This document shows, one piece after another, positions 10,004-19,532 of a stretch of 60,000 nt of DNA. Under the pieces are notes generated by a model. The model saw nothing but the letters and a program-made list of their open reading frames with translations, did not search any database and was not told where the DNA came from. The stretch comes from Adiantum capillus-veneris (Eukaryota; Streptophyta; Polypodiopsida; Polypodiales; Pteridaceae), in contig CM043953.1 in assembly GCA_014529385.2 (NCBI GenBank), forward strand, positions 84,390,342 through 84,450,341, in the 5' to 3' direction. The position numbers and the translations under genes are program-made. Position 1 is the stretch's first letter. Every line of letters begins with the position of its first letter.

Positions 10004-10673
10004 AAAAACAGCACAATGGTGAGGCGTTTAGCAAAACGACAAGCCATACAGCTTTCCCACAATGCATATACGATGTGGGCAAGCTCTATGGCTTGCCAAT
10101 TTGGCAAACGGCTCACCATTGTGTTGTTTTTAGAGTTGCGAAGCGATTTTATGGCCTGAAACCCGCTCGCAGACATATAGACAACACAATGGAGAGCCGT
10201 TGGCAATATGGCAAGCCATAGAGCTTGCCCACAATGCATAAGCTTTGTGGGCAAGCTTTATGGCTTGCCGTATTGCCAAACGGATCGCCATTGTGTTGTT
10301 TTTAGGGGCACGAGGTAATTTTAGTGCTTGAAAATCGCTCGCAAACATATAGACAATACCATGGCAAGATGTTTGGCAATACGGAAATCCATAAATCTTG
10401 TCCACAATACATATGCATTGTAAGCAAGATATACGGCCTGCCATATTGTCAAACGGCTCGCCATGGTGCTATTTTAGGACTTGAAAACCGCTCACGGACA
10501 TTTAAACAACACAATGGCGATCCGTTGGCAATACAGAAATCCATAGAGCTTGCCCACAATGCATATGTGTTGTGGGTAAGCTTTATGGCTTGCCGTATTG
10601 ACGAACGGATTGCCATTGTGTTGTTTTTAATATGCGCTGTGGGTAAGCTCTATGGCTTGCCGTATTGTCAAAC
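10004..10673. repeat. tandem array of about 125 bp hairpin units
   Basis: Four units (10004-10131, 10179-10304, 10351-10476, 10504-10629) plus a half unit (10630-10673). Each is a near-perfect inverted repeat with arms of about 55-60 bases. The left arm runs from AACACAATGG through GGCAAGCCATA to GCCCACAATGCATA. The right arm is its complement, ending CCATTGTGTTGTTTTT. Units are joined by about 30-45 bp spacers that are themselves related (GAAAATCGCTCGCAAACAT-like). Open frames on both strands here are by-products of the repeats. Confidence 0.9.
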
Positions 10674-11095
10674 GTAGCTTAACCTAACTGAACCTAATGT
10701 AGATTTACCTAGCCTAGCCTAACACAACCTAACATAGAACCTAACCTAACCTAACATATAAGATAACCTAACCTAACTTAACGTACCTTAACCTAACCTA
10801 ACCTAATATAAATTAGCCTAACGTAGCTTAACTTAATCTAACCTAACGTATAAGATAACCTAACCTAACCTAACGTATAACTTAACATAACAATGTAGCT
10901 TAACTTAACGTAACCTAACGTATAACCTAACATAACAACGTAGCTTAACTTAATGTAACCTAACCTAATCTAACTTAACTTATAACCTAAACTTAACCTA
11001 AAATATAAACCTAACGTATAACCTAACATAATAATGTAGCTTAACTTAACGTAACCTAACCTAATCTAACTTAACTTATAACCTAAAACATAAAC
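10674..11095. repeat. CCTAA-rich repeat with about 110 bp super-units
   Basis: Dense CCTAAC/CTTAAC words. A longer unit containing ACGTAGCTTAACTTAA recurs near 10895, 10940 and 11035. In places the pentamer CCTAA runs head to tail three or four times. Confidence 0.8.
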
Positions 11096-11827
11096 CCCAT
11101 CAACTACATAATTTGAAAAATGACATAATTCAATAATTAAAAAATTCAAAACAAGATTTTTTCATAAACTTAAACAATTTTTTTCCATAATTTAAAATGA
11201 AATTTTACATAACAAATCCTAATTTCTTTTAAAGCATTGAAAGTTTAAAACATGAAATTTTCTTTTCTTCATATACAAAGTAATTTAAATAAACTTAATA
11301 TGCATTTAAAGGTTTGAGCACTCACATTCGTCCTATTTGAGCAATGAAAGTTGTTGTAAAAGTCCTGGACCCTGCAAAAACACACACACAAACACAAAGT
11401 TAAACCTTAAACCCTTAATCTACAAGTAGACATGAAAATAATCTTACCTTAGTGTTATGCACTAACCCACAAGCAAGATTAGCACCTTCGACGATGTGTA
11501 TCGCAGCAGATCTGTGAGAGATGGTGAAGAGGAGAGCTTGAGAAAACGTGGAAGAACTAAGAGAAATGCGCAGAGAAAGCCCGCGGTTTCGATTTTTGCA
11601 GGTACCGTCGGTATAGCTATCGGTACAGCCGTCGATACAGTCATCGAAAGAGGCGTCAATATGCGCATTTGCGCTGCCGTCAGAATACGTGCCGGAAGAG
11701 GCGTCAGAAATTTGAAAATCAATTTTTTTTAAAACCTTAGCTCCCTTTATAAATACACACACATATACCGACACCCGCCAGTGATGCCAGCAATGTGGCG
11801 TCGGAATTCAAGTGACCTCTTGTATTG
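11096..11827. other. no recognisable gene; AT-rich then GC-richer stretch
   Basis: 11096-11330 is AT-rich with A/T runs. 11570-11710 has repeated short words around CGTCGGTAT, GCCGTCGATACAG and GAGGCGTCA, a style also seen at 33710-33930 beside the first CACTA element, so it may be a transposon subterminal region. Overlapping frames on both strands (11415-11774 and 11496-11732) match nothing I know. Confidence 0.4.
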
Positions 11828-11945
11828 GACTATGATGATATCTAAAGAGGTGCAGTTGACCTTTAACACCACTAGCCTCTACTTAGGTCTATTAGTATGT
11901 ATATGTATCTACATGTTTTTGTGCTAATATATATCCTTTGGGAGA
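11828..11945 (+). repeat. direct repeat, copy 1
   Basis: About 115 bp beginning GACTATGATGATATCTAAAG and containing CTACTTAGGTCTA. The second copy is at 12208-12322. Confidence 0.75.
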
Positions 11946-12207
11946 GAATTGTAATGTTACGATCAATTGATCACTTAGACATTGAATCTAGGTGCAGTCA
12001 ACACAAAACGATGGCTACATTGACAACCATAAAATATATATGTATGTACATATATATTTGTTTATGGATGTATGTAGGCACTAAGTACGAGAGCATAACA
12101 CCCGAAGATTAAACGCTTCCTCTTGGGTATAGTCCTTTTTTAATCGTCGCATTGCGGTCATTGATCCACTCATGCATGGATTATCGCAATGTACCTTTGG
12201 TTTTACC

Positions 12208-12322
12208 ACGGTTGAGACTACGATGATATCTAAAGAGGTGCAGTTGACCTTTGGCACTACTAGCTTCTACTTAGGTCTACTAGTATGCATATGTATCTAC
12301 GTGTTTGTATGCTAATATACTT
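12208..12322 (+). repeat. direct repeat, copy 2
   Basis: About 90 percent identical by eye to 11828-11945, in the same orientation, about 380 bp apart. Confidence 0.75.
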
Positions 12323-12390
12323 GTCTACGTATTTATAGATGAGTGAGTAGGGTAGAAAGCTTAATCTCGTATTACTCTTTGTAATGTAGA

Positions 12391-13988
12391 TGTCAGACGA
12401 GAGAGTAACTGGTGAGCAGCAGCCAGCTGGCTCTTCTTTTTATTGGTTCACATCTGAGGTGGGCTCCCACCCGGGGTGGACATCGCCTCCCGTGGACCCG
12501 AGTCTTGAGTCGGTGAGAACAAGCAAAGAAATAAAGAATGTTTCTACGTAGTTAACCCTAAACCATGAGTGTCATAGGTTTTTTTTTGTTATTTTCAGGC
12601 ATGGACATCCTACACCTACCCTTCTCAGGTTCCTCCACCGGTCGTAGATCCTGACTTACAGTGGGCTATCTCTTTATGAGACCAGCAATACCTCCATTCG
12701 ATGGAGGATTTGTTTGTCCGCTACACTCCGCAGCATCTTGCGACCTATGGAATTTCTCCGCAGACTACACCATGGGGGAGTTAGGAAGGTACTCCTTACC
12801 TACAGAGCCTCGCACCGACGGCACCTCCCTCTACTCTCCCTTCCTATCGTCCTACTCCTATTCCATCGCAGGATCCTACTCCCCTTGCATCCCAGGGTCC
12901 TACTCCCATGGCATCACACGATCATACGCCACTCCATTCCACTCCTGCTTCGCCAGAACATCATCGACGCACTTCCTCTGGCAACGCGCATTGATGCTCA
13001 TCTCAGGGCAGCGAGCACCGTGAGAGACGGAAGCGGCGGCAGATCTTGTGGTTTGCATGTTTTGGTAGTGGCGGGGGAATGGAGTTCCCACTTTCAGAGT
13101 GTACCGCCCTTGACACAGAGGACGAGGATATTGATGTACCCGTGCCAAACATGCATAGGCGCTACTACAGGGTTAAATATGGCGGGGAGGTGGATTTCGG
13201 CACAGCACAAGAGGGTAGGGTATTTTCATGCCATCTACAAATTCTTATACATTAAACGTATAAGAACTGTTTTATAAAGTTTAGAGACCAACTGCTCGAT
13301 CATGCACGGTACATTGAGGACGCTCTGTTAGCTAGATTTCCAAACGCCCCCGATCAATGTTTTTCACAACAATGGTTTAAGGGCTACATAATGACATTTC
13401 TAAATAACAAGCAGTCTAGTGTATGACGCGCAACAGCCAACGAGGTCAGAGATCTAGACAGGAGTTACCGCTGTGGCAACATGGCAGAGGCGGACTGGGA
13501 GTGGGCAATTCAAGAGAAGAGCGATCAAGCTACAACCGGTTCATGATACAGACAACAACGCGAGGCTCGCGCAAGACAAACTCCCACAAACTATGGCTGA
13601 GGAGACAAGAGAGCTTGGAGGGATAAATATGTAAGATTAATTGAATTATAACGTCGATGATTATAAAGATCGTAGTTGATGATTTGGTATTGTTATTGCT
13701 AACTTAGGAAAATATGACTCTCTCTCGACCAACCAGAGAGATGGTCAAGTATCGGGAGCGACATATAGAATTTGATACTTAACGATGGTTGTTCGAAAAC
13801 AACCACATCTCTCGCGAGCAATTTGACGCGGCGGTTGGACAACTACAAGCGGTAAGTTTAAACAAGTAATTTTGTATCAATTGTTTTGAGCTGTTGATAA
13901 TTGTTTAATTTGGTTTGGGTTTATGTAGAGTCAAACTGATCTAACATACGTGCCTCTGGATGACGACCAGATAGAGGAGGATTAGATA
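12391..13988 (+). pseudogene. decayed multi-exon transposon-like gene
   Basis: A plausible exon starts with ATG at 12391 (MSDERVTGEQQPAGSSFYWF) and reaches GT at about 12511. After an intron ending TTTTCAG near 12599, the frame continues through a Pro/Thr/Ser-rich stretch with repeats like PTPLASQGPTPMAS to about 13215. Further exon-like pieces are FRDQLLDHARYIEDALLARF (13281 on), REMVKYRERHIEFD (13729 on) and a short last piece ending LDDDQIEED and TAG near 13985, with GT/AG borders at about 13628/13708 and 13851/13928. The inferred frame has several stops, most of them TGA or TAG. The order (low-complexity N-terminal region, then charged C-terminal exons, beside CACTA-like ends) recalls the second gene of CACTA elements, but no domain is certain. 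Confidence 0.5.
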
Positions 13989-14188
13989 GAAAAATGTTTT
14001 GTCAAAACTTTTATAAAGTCCCAATATGGCACAATGTATATATAACTATTTACTTTTTATTGTAACTTTTCTATATAGTTGATCTTTTACAGTTTTAATT
14101 GTCAAGGTAAAGTAAATTTAATTTCAGTTCTTTGGTATTTTTTATACTCTTCCAAAAAACGATTGATGTTTCATTGTTTTATGCAGGT

Positions 14189-14253
14189 AAAAAATAAAGG
14201 TGTTCATTTGGGCCACCCAAAATTGGGTGGCCTTAATGAGCACCTTTATTTTT
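14189..14253. other. hairpin, unit 1
   Basis: About 31 bp arms around a 2 bp centre, AAAAATAAAGGTG paired with CACCTTTATTTTT, centre CCACCCAAAATTGGGTGG. Two mismatches by eye. Confidence 0.85.
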
Positions 14254-14840
14254 GAATTAGCGTGTAGTGGCAATAAGCGAGGGTAATAAACACGGCAACT
14301 GACGCGGTAATACCTACGGGTATATTGTTGCAACTATTATCGCGCTTATTGCTGAGAAACCACTACCACGTGCATAACCGCGGTAATAAACGTGGCACTG
14401 ACGCGGTAATACCTGCGGGTATATTGCCGCGACTATTACTGCGCTTATTGTCAAGGTAAAGTAAATTTAATTTCAGTTCTTTGGTATTTTTTATACTCTT
14501 CCAAAAAACGATTGATGTTTCATTGTTTTATGCAAGTAAAAAATAAAGGTGCTCATTTGGGCCACCCAAAATTGGGTGGCCTAAATGAGCACCTTTATTT
14601 TTGAATTAGCATGTAGTGGCAATAAGCACGGTAATAAACACGGCAACTGACGTGGTAATACCTACGGCTATATTGCTGCGACTATTACTGCACTTATTGC
14701 TGAGAAACCACTACCGCGTGCATAACCGCGGTAATAAACGCGGCAACTGACGCGATAATACCTGCGGGTATATTGCCGCGACTATTACTTGCTTATTGCT
14801 GAGAAATTACTACCGCGTGCATAGCCGCGGTTATTGCCGC
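14254..14840. repeat. CACTA-like subterminal repeats
   Basis: Repeated GCGGTAATA, CGCGGCAACTGACG and ATTGCCGCGACTATTA words in both orientations. TAGTGGCAATAAGC is mirrored by GCTTATTGCTGAGAAACCACTA, i.e. CACTA-type ends. The block is repeated, with a third partial copy at 14785-14845. It probably marks the right end of the decayed element that contains 12391-13988. Confidence 0.5.
14539..14602. other. hairpin, unit 2
   Basis: Same sequence as 14189-14253 with one arm mismatch. Could form a stable cruciform or RNA hairpin. Confidence 0.88.
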
Positions 14841-14921
14841 CCCCGCAAATTTTTCTCTTTCCTTTTTCCTTTGTTCTTTCGCGACAATGTTAGCGGTTAT
14901 ATACAACTCCTCTTATAGTGT

Positions 14922-15344
14922 GTGAAGGCATGCGGCAATTCAGCTTCTGCATCGAGGGTGAGGCATTTGGCAATTTTAGCTTCCAAGGGGTAAGATCGCT
15001 TGATATTTCGTGGGTCCAAAAATATCCTCTTTTCGGGTGCTTTCCAGTACAGAAGGCATCCGGCCCCTCCTTCCCCTTTCCCTGTGCCTCATCCGGAATT
15101 GGACCGCTTGGCGGATCAGAACTTCCAACCTATGCTTGCATTGTAATTTGTGAGTCCATTATTTGATTGTTGGTGAAGCTGGAGTGTTGTGATCATACAG
15201 GAATGAACTTGGCGAGCAGCGCAATGGACCAACTCAAAGACACCAGACCAATGCAAACCACCCACTATTGCCAATCCAGCCGAATCGTTGATGCAAACTT
15301 CTCTAAAAACTCCACCATTACCACCTACAAGATGACGGTAGCGG
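14922..15344 (-). pseudogene. truncated copy of the 3' end of the Ca2+-ATPase gene
   Basis: Matches 19325-19753 base by base with about 90-95 percent identity. It covers roughly the last 70 codons of the ATPase plus about 200 bases of its 3' flank. Homology stops abruptly at 15344, where the intact gene reads on into GGCCACTATC. Two lesions show it is not functional. The Arg codon CGA in the sequence FIPVRSQ has become TGA (a C-to-T change at a CpG), and six bases encoding Ile-Asp just after it are missing. The original TAG stop is kept. No other part of the ATPase is present nearby, so this is a fragment duplication rather than a full gene copy. A related 65 bp piece of the 3' flank also occurs at 18575-18639. 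Confidence 0.9.
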
Positions 15345-16532
15345 TGTTGCAGAACACCCTCTCTACCTGGTCCAAGACCCCTTTCTTGCTTCCCCCACCT
15401 CCATGGCTACCCTTCTCTCTTGAGCTCTGATACAAGTATAAAACCAGGGAGACAACTACATGCTCTTCACCACCCAATTGTGCCCTATATAGCCCCTTGG
15501 CCATGCTATTTATAGGAACCCCCTTTATCACATGTATGTCCTGGCTTTTTTTTTCCCTTTGCCTACCCAGTCCTACCTTAGGCCTGACAAGGATACAATC
15601 TACCATATCTCCATGAGTCAATGTGGTTCTTTTCCGCTGATCTCATTGCTTCAATGGCACAAGGAGTTTCAAAAACTCTATTTATCTTTTGAAGGGGGGA
15701 ATATTTTGAAGATGATATGTCGTTGCAATATTCATGCCTACAATACCAAGGTCAAAGCTTTGATATATGAAGAAGATGATGGGATAGAAGATGGTGAAAG
15801 GAAAGTGCTTAAAAGAACTAAACAGGGGAAATTTTGTAATTTGGGCCAAAAGAAAAAATTGATGCTTTGAGAGGGAGAATTTTTGGGAAAGGGACCATTC
15901 TCAAGAGATTTTTATTTTTTTTCAAAACTCACTCAAACAGAGTGAGTAGATTGAATCAATACCAAACAAGTCCATGCTCACCACGAGCCATGAAATCAAA
16001 AAGAATTACACAGGTATCATAACTGTTCCATAATAGTTCAATACAACCATCGAAAGCCCCAGCGAGATCAAAAGCTGCAGGAGATTGCCACGGGTAACCA
16101 AGGGGCTCCCATCCCCAAAAGCCACCCCCCTCATGATGCATCCACAATAGATTACATAGCATCCTGGTGCCTTTTGTTGGACCATTCTCAAGAGATTTCA
16201 AAGCAACACTTCATGTGGGCCCATGAAAAGTGACATCCCTATGCAAATGGTAAAAAGTTGGAGATTTATCCCAAATTTTGTGATCTGAAATTTGTTACTT
16301 ATATTTTAAAAATGAAAAACATTTTTTTCCCTCTACCATTTCTTACAAGAAAAAAATGACCTCAAACTTTCCCTAATTCCTACTTGTACAATTGCTAGAG
16401 AGGTGGTGGCTACCCAACACAAGTGGGAGAACAATTGCATGGACCAGTGACTCATACAAGGTGTGTACAATATAGATCAAGTAAGGGAAAAGGTATGTCT
16501 TAAATATCAAAGAAAGTGGATAGATTACCTTT

Positions 16533-16568
<36 letters not shown>

Positions 16569-16848
16569 CATTTTATGTTTGCATTAACAACATGCCATCT
16601 TATAATTGAAAACAAATAAAATTCTAGTAAAAAAGGGCTTTAGAAGTATCCTTCATATATTATCTCCACTTTCCTCCAAGGATGAAAAGCCCTCAAACAT
16701 ATCCCCCCTTAACTCTTACACTTAGTAAATACCATATCAAGGCTACAAGTTCTAATTTTATTAACAACATGTGGACTGAATGGTATAAAATATAGAAAAA
16801 CCTTGTAAGCTTAATGGCAAGCAAAATATCTATTGGTATTGAAAATAG
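15345..16848. other. intergenic, no recognisable gene
   Basis: Mixed-composition sequence with only short frames (for example 15532-15870 plus and 15956-16201 minus), none with a known domain. 15700-15870 is A/G-rich with a coding-like look (AYNTKVKALIYEEDDGIED) but has no neighbouring exons that I can join. Confidence 0.4.
16536..16566. repeat. (CT)n microsatellite
   Basis: About 15 CT units after TTACCTTTCTT. Confidence 0.85.
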
Positions 16849-17840
16849 TGAGGTTGACTAGAGTACAATTGGTTATAGGTGTACAGAGACTATATTTCAG
16901 TATCACTACGTCTGAATGCATAGTTTATGAAACCTCCTTGATCTAGTGGACAAGGTGTGGATGGTTGCATTGCAAGGGGAAGATGGCCTAGCTTGAAAAC
17001 CCACCACCTAGGTAATACCACTACTTGGACAAATTGATAGCTCTCAAAGATCTTGATTAAAGACAAAAGATTGTTTGTCTAATAAAGAATGCAAAATTAA
17101 ACTTTACACTATGGTTTAAAACTTATTCTTTAAATTCGTTATCACATACTTGAAAGACACCTACAATTGAAATATATGTAACTAGGGTAATATTGATAAT
17201 CAGATCTTGAATAGACGTGCTATAAGAAGCTTCAAATAAGTGATTACTTTGGAGGATATCCCCATGGAAGCAACTATTTTGTGTTTAATCTTAAATGAAA
17301 ATTTGAATAGGGAAAGACAAAGATCCCCCATCTAGAGGTCTCTAGTTCAGAAACCATTCACCATCTCTTCTTTTCTTACGCAGTTACATAGTGAATGAGT
17401 CGTATATAATTACTACCATGTATATGATAGTGAAGTGTTTGAGCACACTTAGGACTGTCGAGTACTTTTTTCCCTCACTAGGAGGTTTTTTTCCATGATT
17501 TGTATAGATGCTCATAATTCTAGGGCTATCTTATTTTGTATATGCACACTAAGAAATGCATTCTCTATTGTGTGCCTTGAGCTTCTTCTTTATCTCCAAG
17601 TTGTGTTTGCATTCTTAAAACCATAATGAAAGAGCACAAGGAACAGAGGATGGAGACTCCTCTTTTGCTTTTGGGGGGGAGAGAGAGAGAGAGAGAGAGA
17701 GCAGAGAGAGAAACTCTCTACATGCTATCAAAAGAGAGAGACTTTGGAGATTCAAAAGAGAGAGAAAAAGGGAGAGCGCCCTTGCAAAGGAGAGGGAGAG
17801 TGGGTTGTTCCAAGGCCGAGTAGGAGAAGGGAGTACAAAG
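16849..17840 (+). repeat. dispersed about 990 bp repeat, copy 1
   Basis: Reverse complement of 46591-47569, collinear and nearly identical by eye. It begins TGAGGTTGACTAGAGTACAA and ends GGGAGTACAAAG. It contains a GA-rich tract (17678-17900) whose length differs between copies. No protein recognised. Frames in the GA tract are by-products. Confidence 0.88.
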
Positions 17841-18420
17841 CGAGAGGGAGAAGGGAGTAGGAAGAGAGAGGGAGAGTGAAGGAGGTACCTGAGAGAGAGA
17901 GAGAGGAGTAAGAAGGCACGGCAATGTGATGCACTGCTCATATTGATCTATATGTGTGTAGTTATATGTAGTACGTGAGGAGATGTTATAATCAGTTACG
18001 AGGCCAAGTGAGGATCTTGCGATCCAAGCAGTTGTGCCGACTAAGATGATGACTGTGTGGATGATGTGGATTATTATTCTCACACCCACCACTTCTGAAA
18101 GGGTGTGCACATGATGGATATTTTCGTCACAGCAGCTGAGAAATGCTAAAATTCCTCCCGCAGTGGATATCCCTTGATAGTAGGATTCGTCACGTAGTTA
18201 CCCGCAACGTCCCTACTTTCTCTCGCTCACTTGCTATATCTGAGAGCACATAGTTTTTTTAAGGTCTGTGTGGTGCGGCGAAAAGCTTTGGCGACAGCTT
18301 CGAGGGAAAGCGGAGATCTGCTGCTTCTAACTCATGTGCGCACCCTTTGAACGGGGATGAGATGAGTCGCCTACAATGCCCCTCTTTTTGTAGCTTCCAA
18401 ATGCCCCATAGGCACGTGAT
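17841..18420. other. intergenic, no recognisable gene
   Basis: GAGAG-rich start, then unique sequence. Only overlapping low-complexity frames on the minus strand. Confidence 0.4.
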
Positions 18421-18574
18421 AAAGAAGCTCTACATCAAACTAAGGAATTGTGATCCATGCAATGAGGATAGTGCGGCTAGTAATGCAATTTGGTGCTTAA
18501 AGAAGTTCTACATCAAACTAAGGAATTGTGATGCATGCAATGAGGAATATAGTGCGGCTAGTAATGCAATTTGG
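18421..18574 (+). repeat. two-copy tandem repeat of about 78 bp
   Basis: Units start AAAGAAGCTCTACATCAAAC (18421) and AAAGAAGTTCTACATCAAAC (18499) and both end GTAATGCAATTTGGTGCT. Confidence 0.85.
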
Positions 18575-18639
18575 TGCTCAAGACATGAGGAGCCCACGTC
18601 TTGCGCTGTGACGGCATGCGGCAATTCAACTTCCGCGTC
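18575..18639. repeat. 65 bp copy of the ATPase 3' flank
   Basis: GCTCAAGACATGAGGAGCCC to TTCCGCGTC, matching 19293-19357 with about four differences. Its right half also matches 14922-14955. Confidence 0.85.
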
Positions 18640-19292
18640 AAGAAGCATCAACCTGTAGAATAGAAGGTTGTAATTGGTTGTCCCTATAGCTTCTTTCAAG
18701 GCAAAGTTGTGTGCCTTTGTACATGTTGAGGGTGGAATGAAGAGAGTGGTAAGAGACCTCTTTCTGAGCAAGGACTTCCCTTGTTGCCTCCATTGTTTGC
18801 CAAAATTGGCTCCAAGTCAACAACCCACTCCAACTTCTACTCTTGAATCACCCATACCACAAGACAAAGTCTCTGGCTCTCCATCACCTACACTTGTGCC
18901 CTCAAGCTCAAGAGTTGTTTCTCCTCCAAGCACCAAGACACCACCCACAAGGCTTGGAGATTCCCATCCCTAGACTTTAAAACTCCATTAACGCACCTTC
19001 CTCCTACACAAAGCTTGAGCCCACCTGTATCTATTCCTTCCCCAGCCTCACATGCACCATCGAGAGTAGAATCCCAAATACCCAAGAGCTCACTCACAAT
19101 GCCCTACCCTTGCTCTTAATCAATGCGTTCAAAGAAACGACATACTAGACATCCCCTAACTAACAATATCATCATGAGTTCTTTTGCCTATCTCATCATC
19201 TTCCAAATTTCCACATGCCTTCAAGATGCAAGCATAAGTGAGTACATTTGGAGAGATGTGCTCGTGTCGCATCAGCTAAAAATAGCTCTTTG
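18640..19292. other. intergenic, no recognisable gene
   Basis: 18800-19080 is Pro/Ser-codon-like in the plus frame (TPTSTLESPIPQDKVSGSPS at 18831 on), which could be a low-complexity exon relic. There is no start, domain or partner exon to support a gene. Confidence 0.35.
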
Positions 19293-19532
19293 GCTCAAGA
19301 CATGAGGAGCCCACGTTTTGCGCTGTGAAGGCATGCGGCAATTCAGCTTCCGCGTCGAGGGTGAGGCATTTGGCAAGTTGAGCTTCCAAGGGGCAAGATC
19401 GCTTGATATTTCGTGGGTCCAGAAACATCCTCTTTTCTGGTGCTTTCCAGCACAGAAGGCGTCCGGCCCCTCCTTCCCCTTTCCCTCTGCCTCATCCGGA
19501 ATTGGACCCCTTGGCGGATCAGAACTTCCAAC
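19293..19532 (-). other. 3' flank / probable 3' UTR of the Ca2+-ATPase gene
   Basis: Follows the TAG stop at 19533-19535 on the minus strand. This stretch was duplicated with the gene end at 14922 and in part at 18575. No unambiguous poly(A) signal was identified. Confidence 0.45.

Larger units (their letters stand above)
14099..14800. repeat. tandem duplication of a 350 bp unit
   Basis: TTGTCAAGGTAAAGTAAATT starts at 14099 and again at 14449, and the following about 350 bases match with few differences. Each unit holds one strong hairpin and one GC-rich subterminal block. Confidence 0.88.

Noticed and set aside
10004-10673. CRISPR-like array of regularly spaced repeats
   Set aside because: Only four units, each a 125 bp palindrome with related, not unique, spacers, in plant DNA without cas genes.
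10674-11095. True telomere or interstitial telomere of the plant type
   Set aside because: The motif is a degenerate CCTAA pentamer mixed with other words, not CCCTAAA.
17626-17941. Ser/Leu- or Arg/Glu-rich small proteins over the GA tract
   Set aside because: Low-complexity GAGAG sequence read in several frames; the tract length differs in the copy at 46591-47569.
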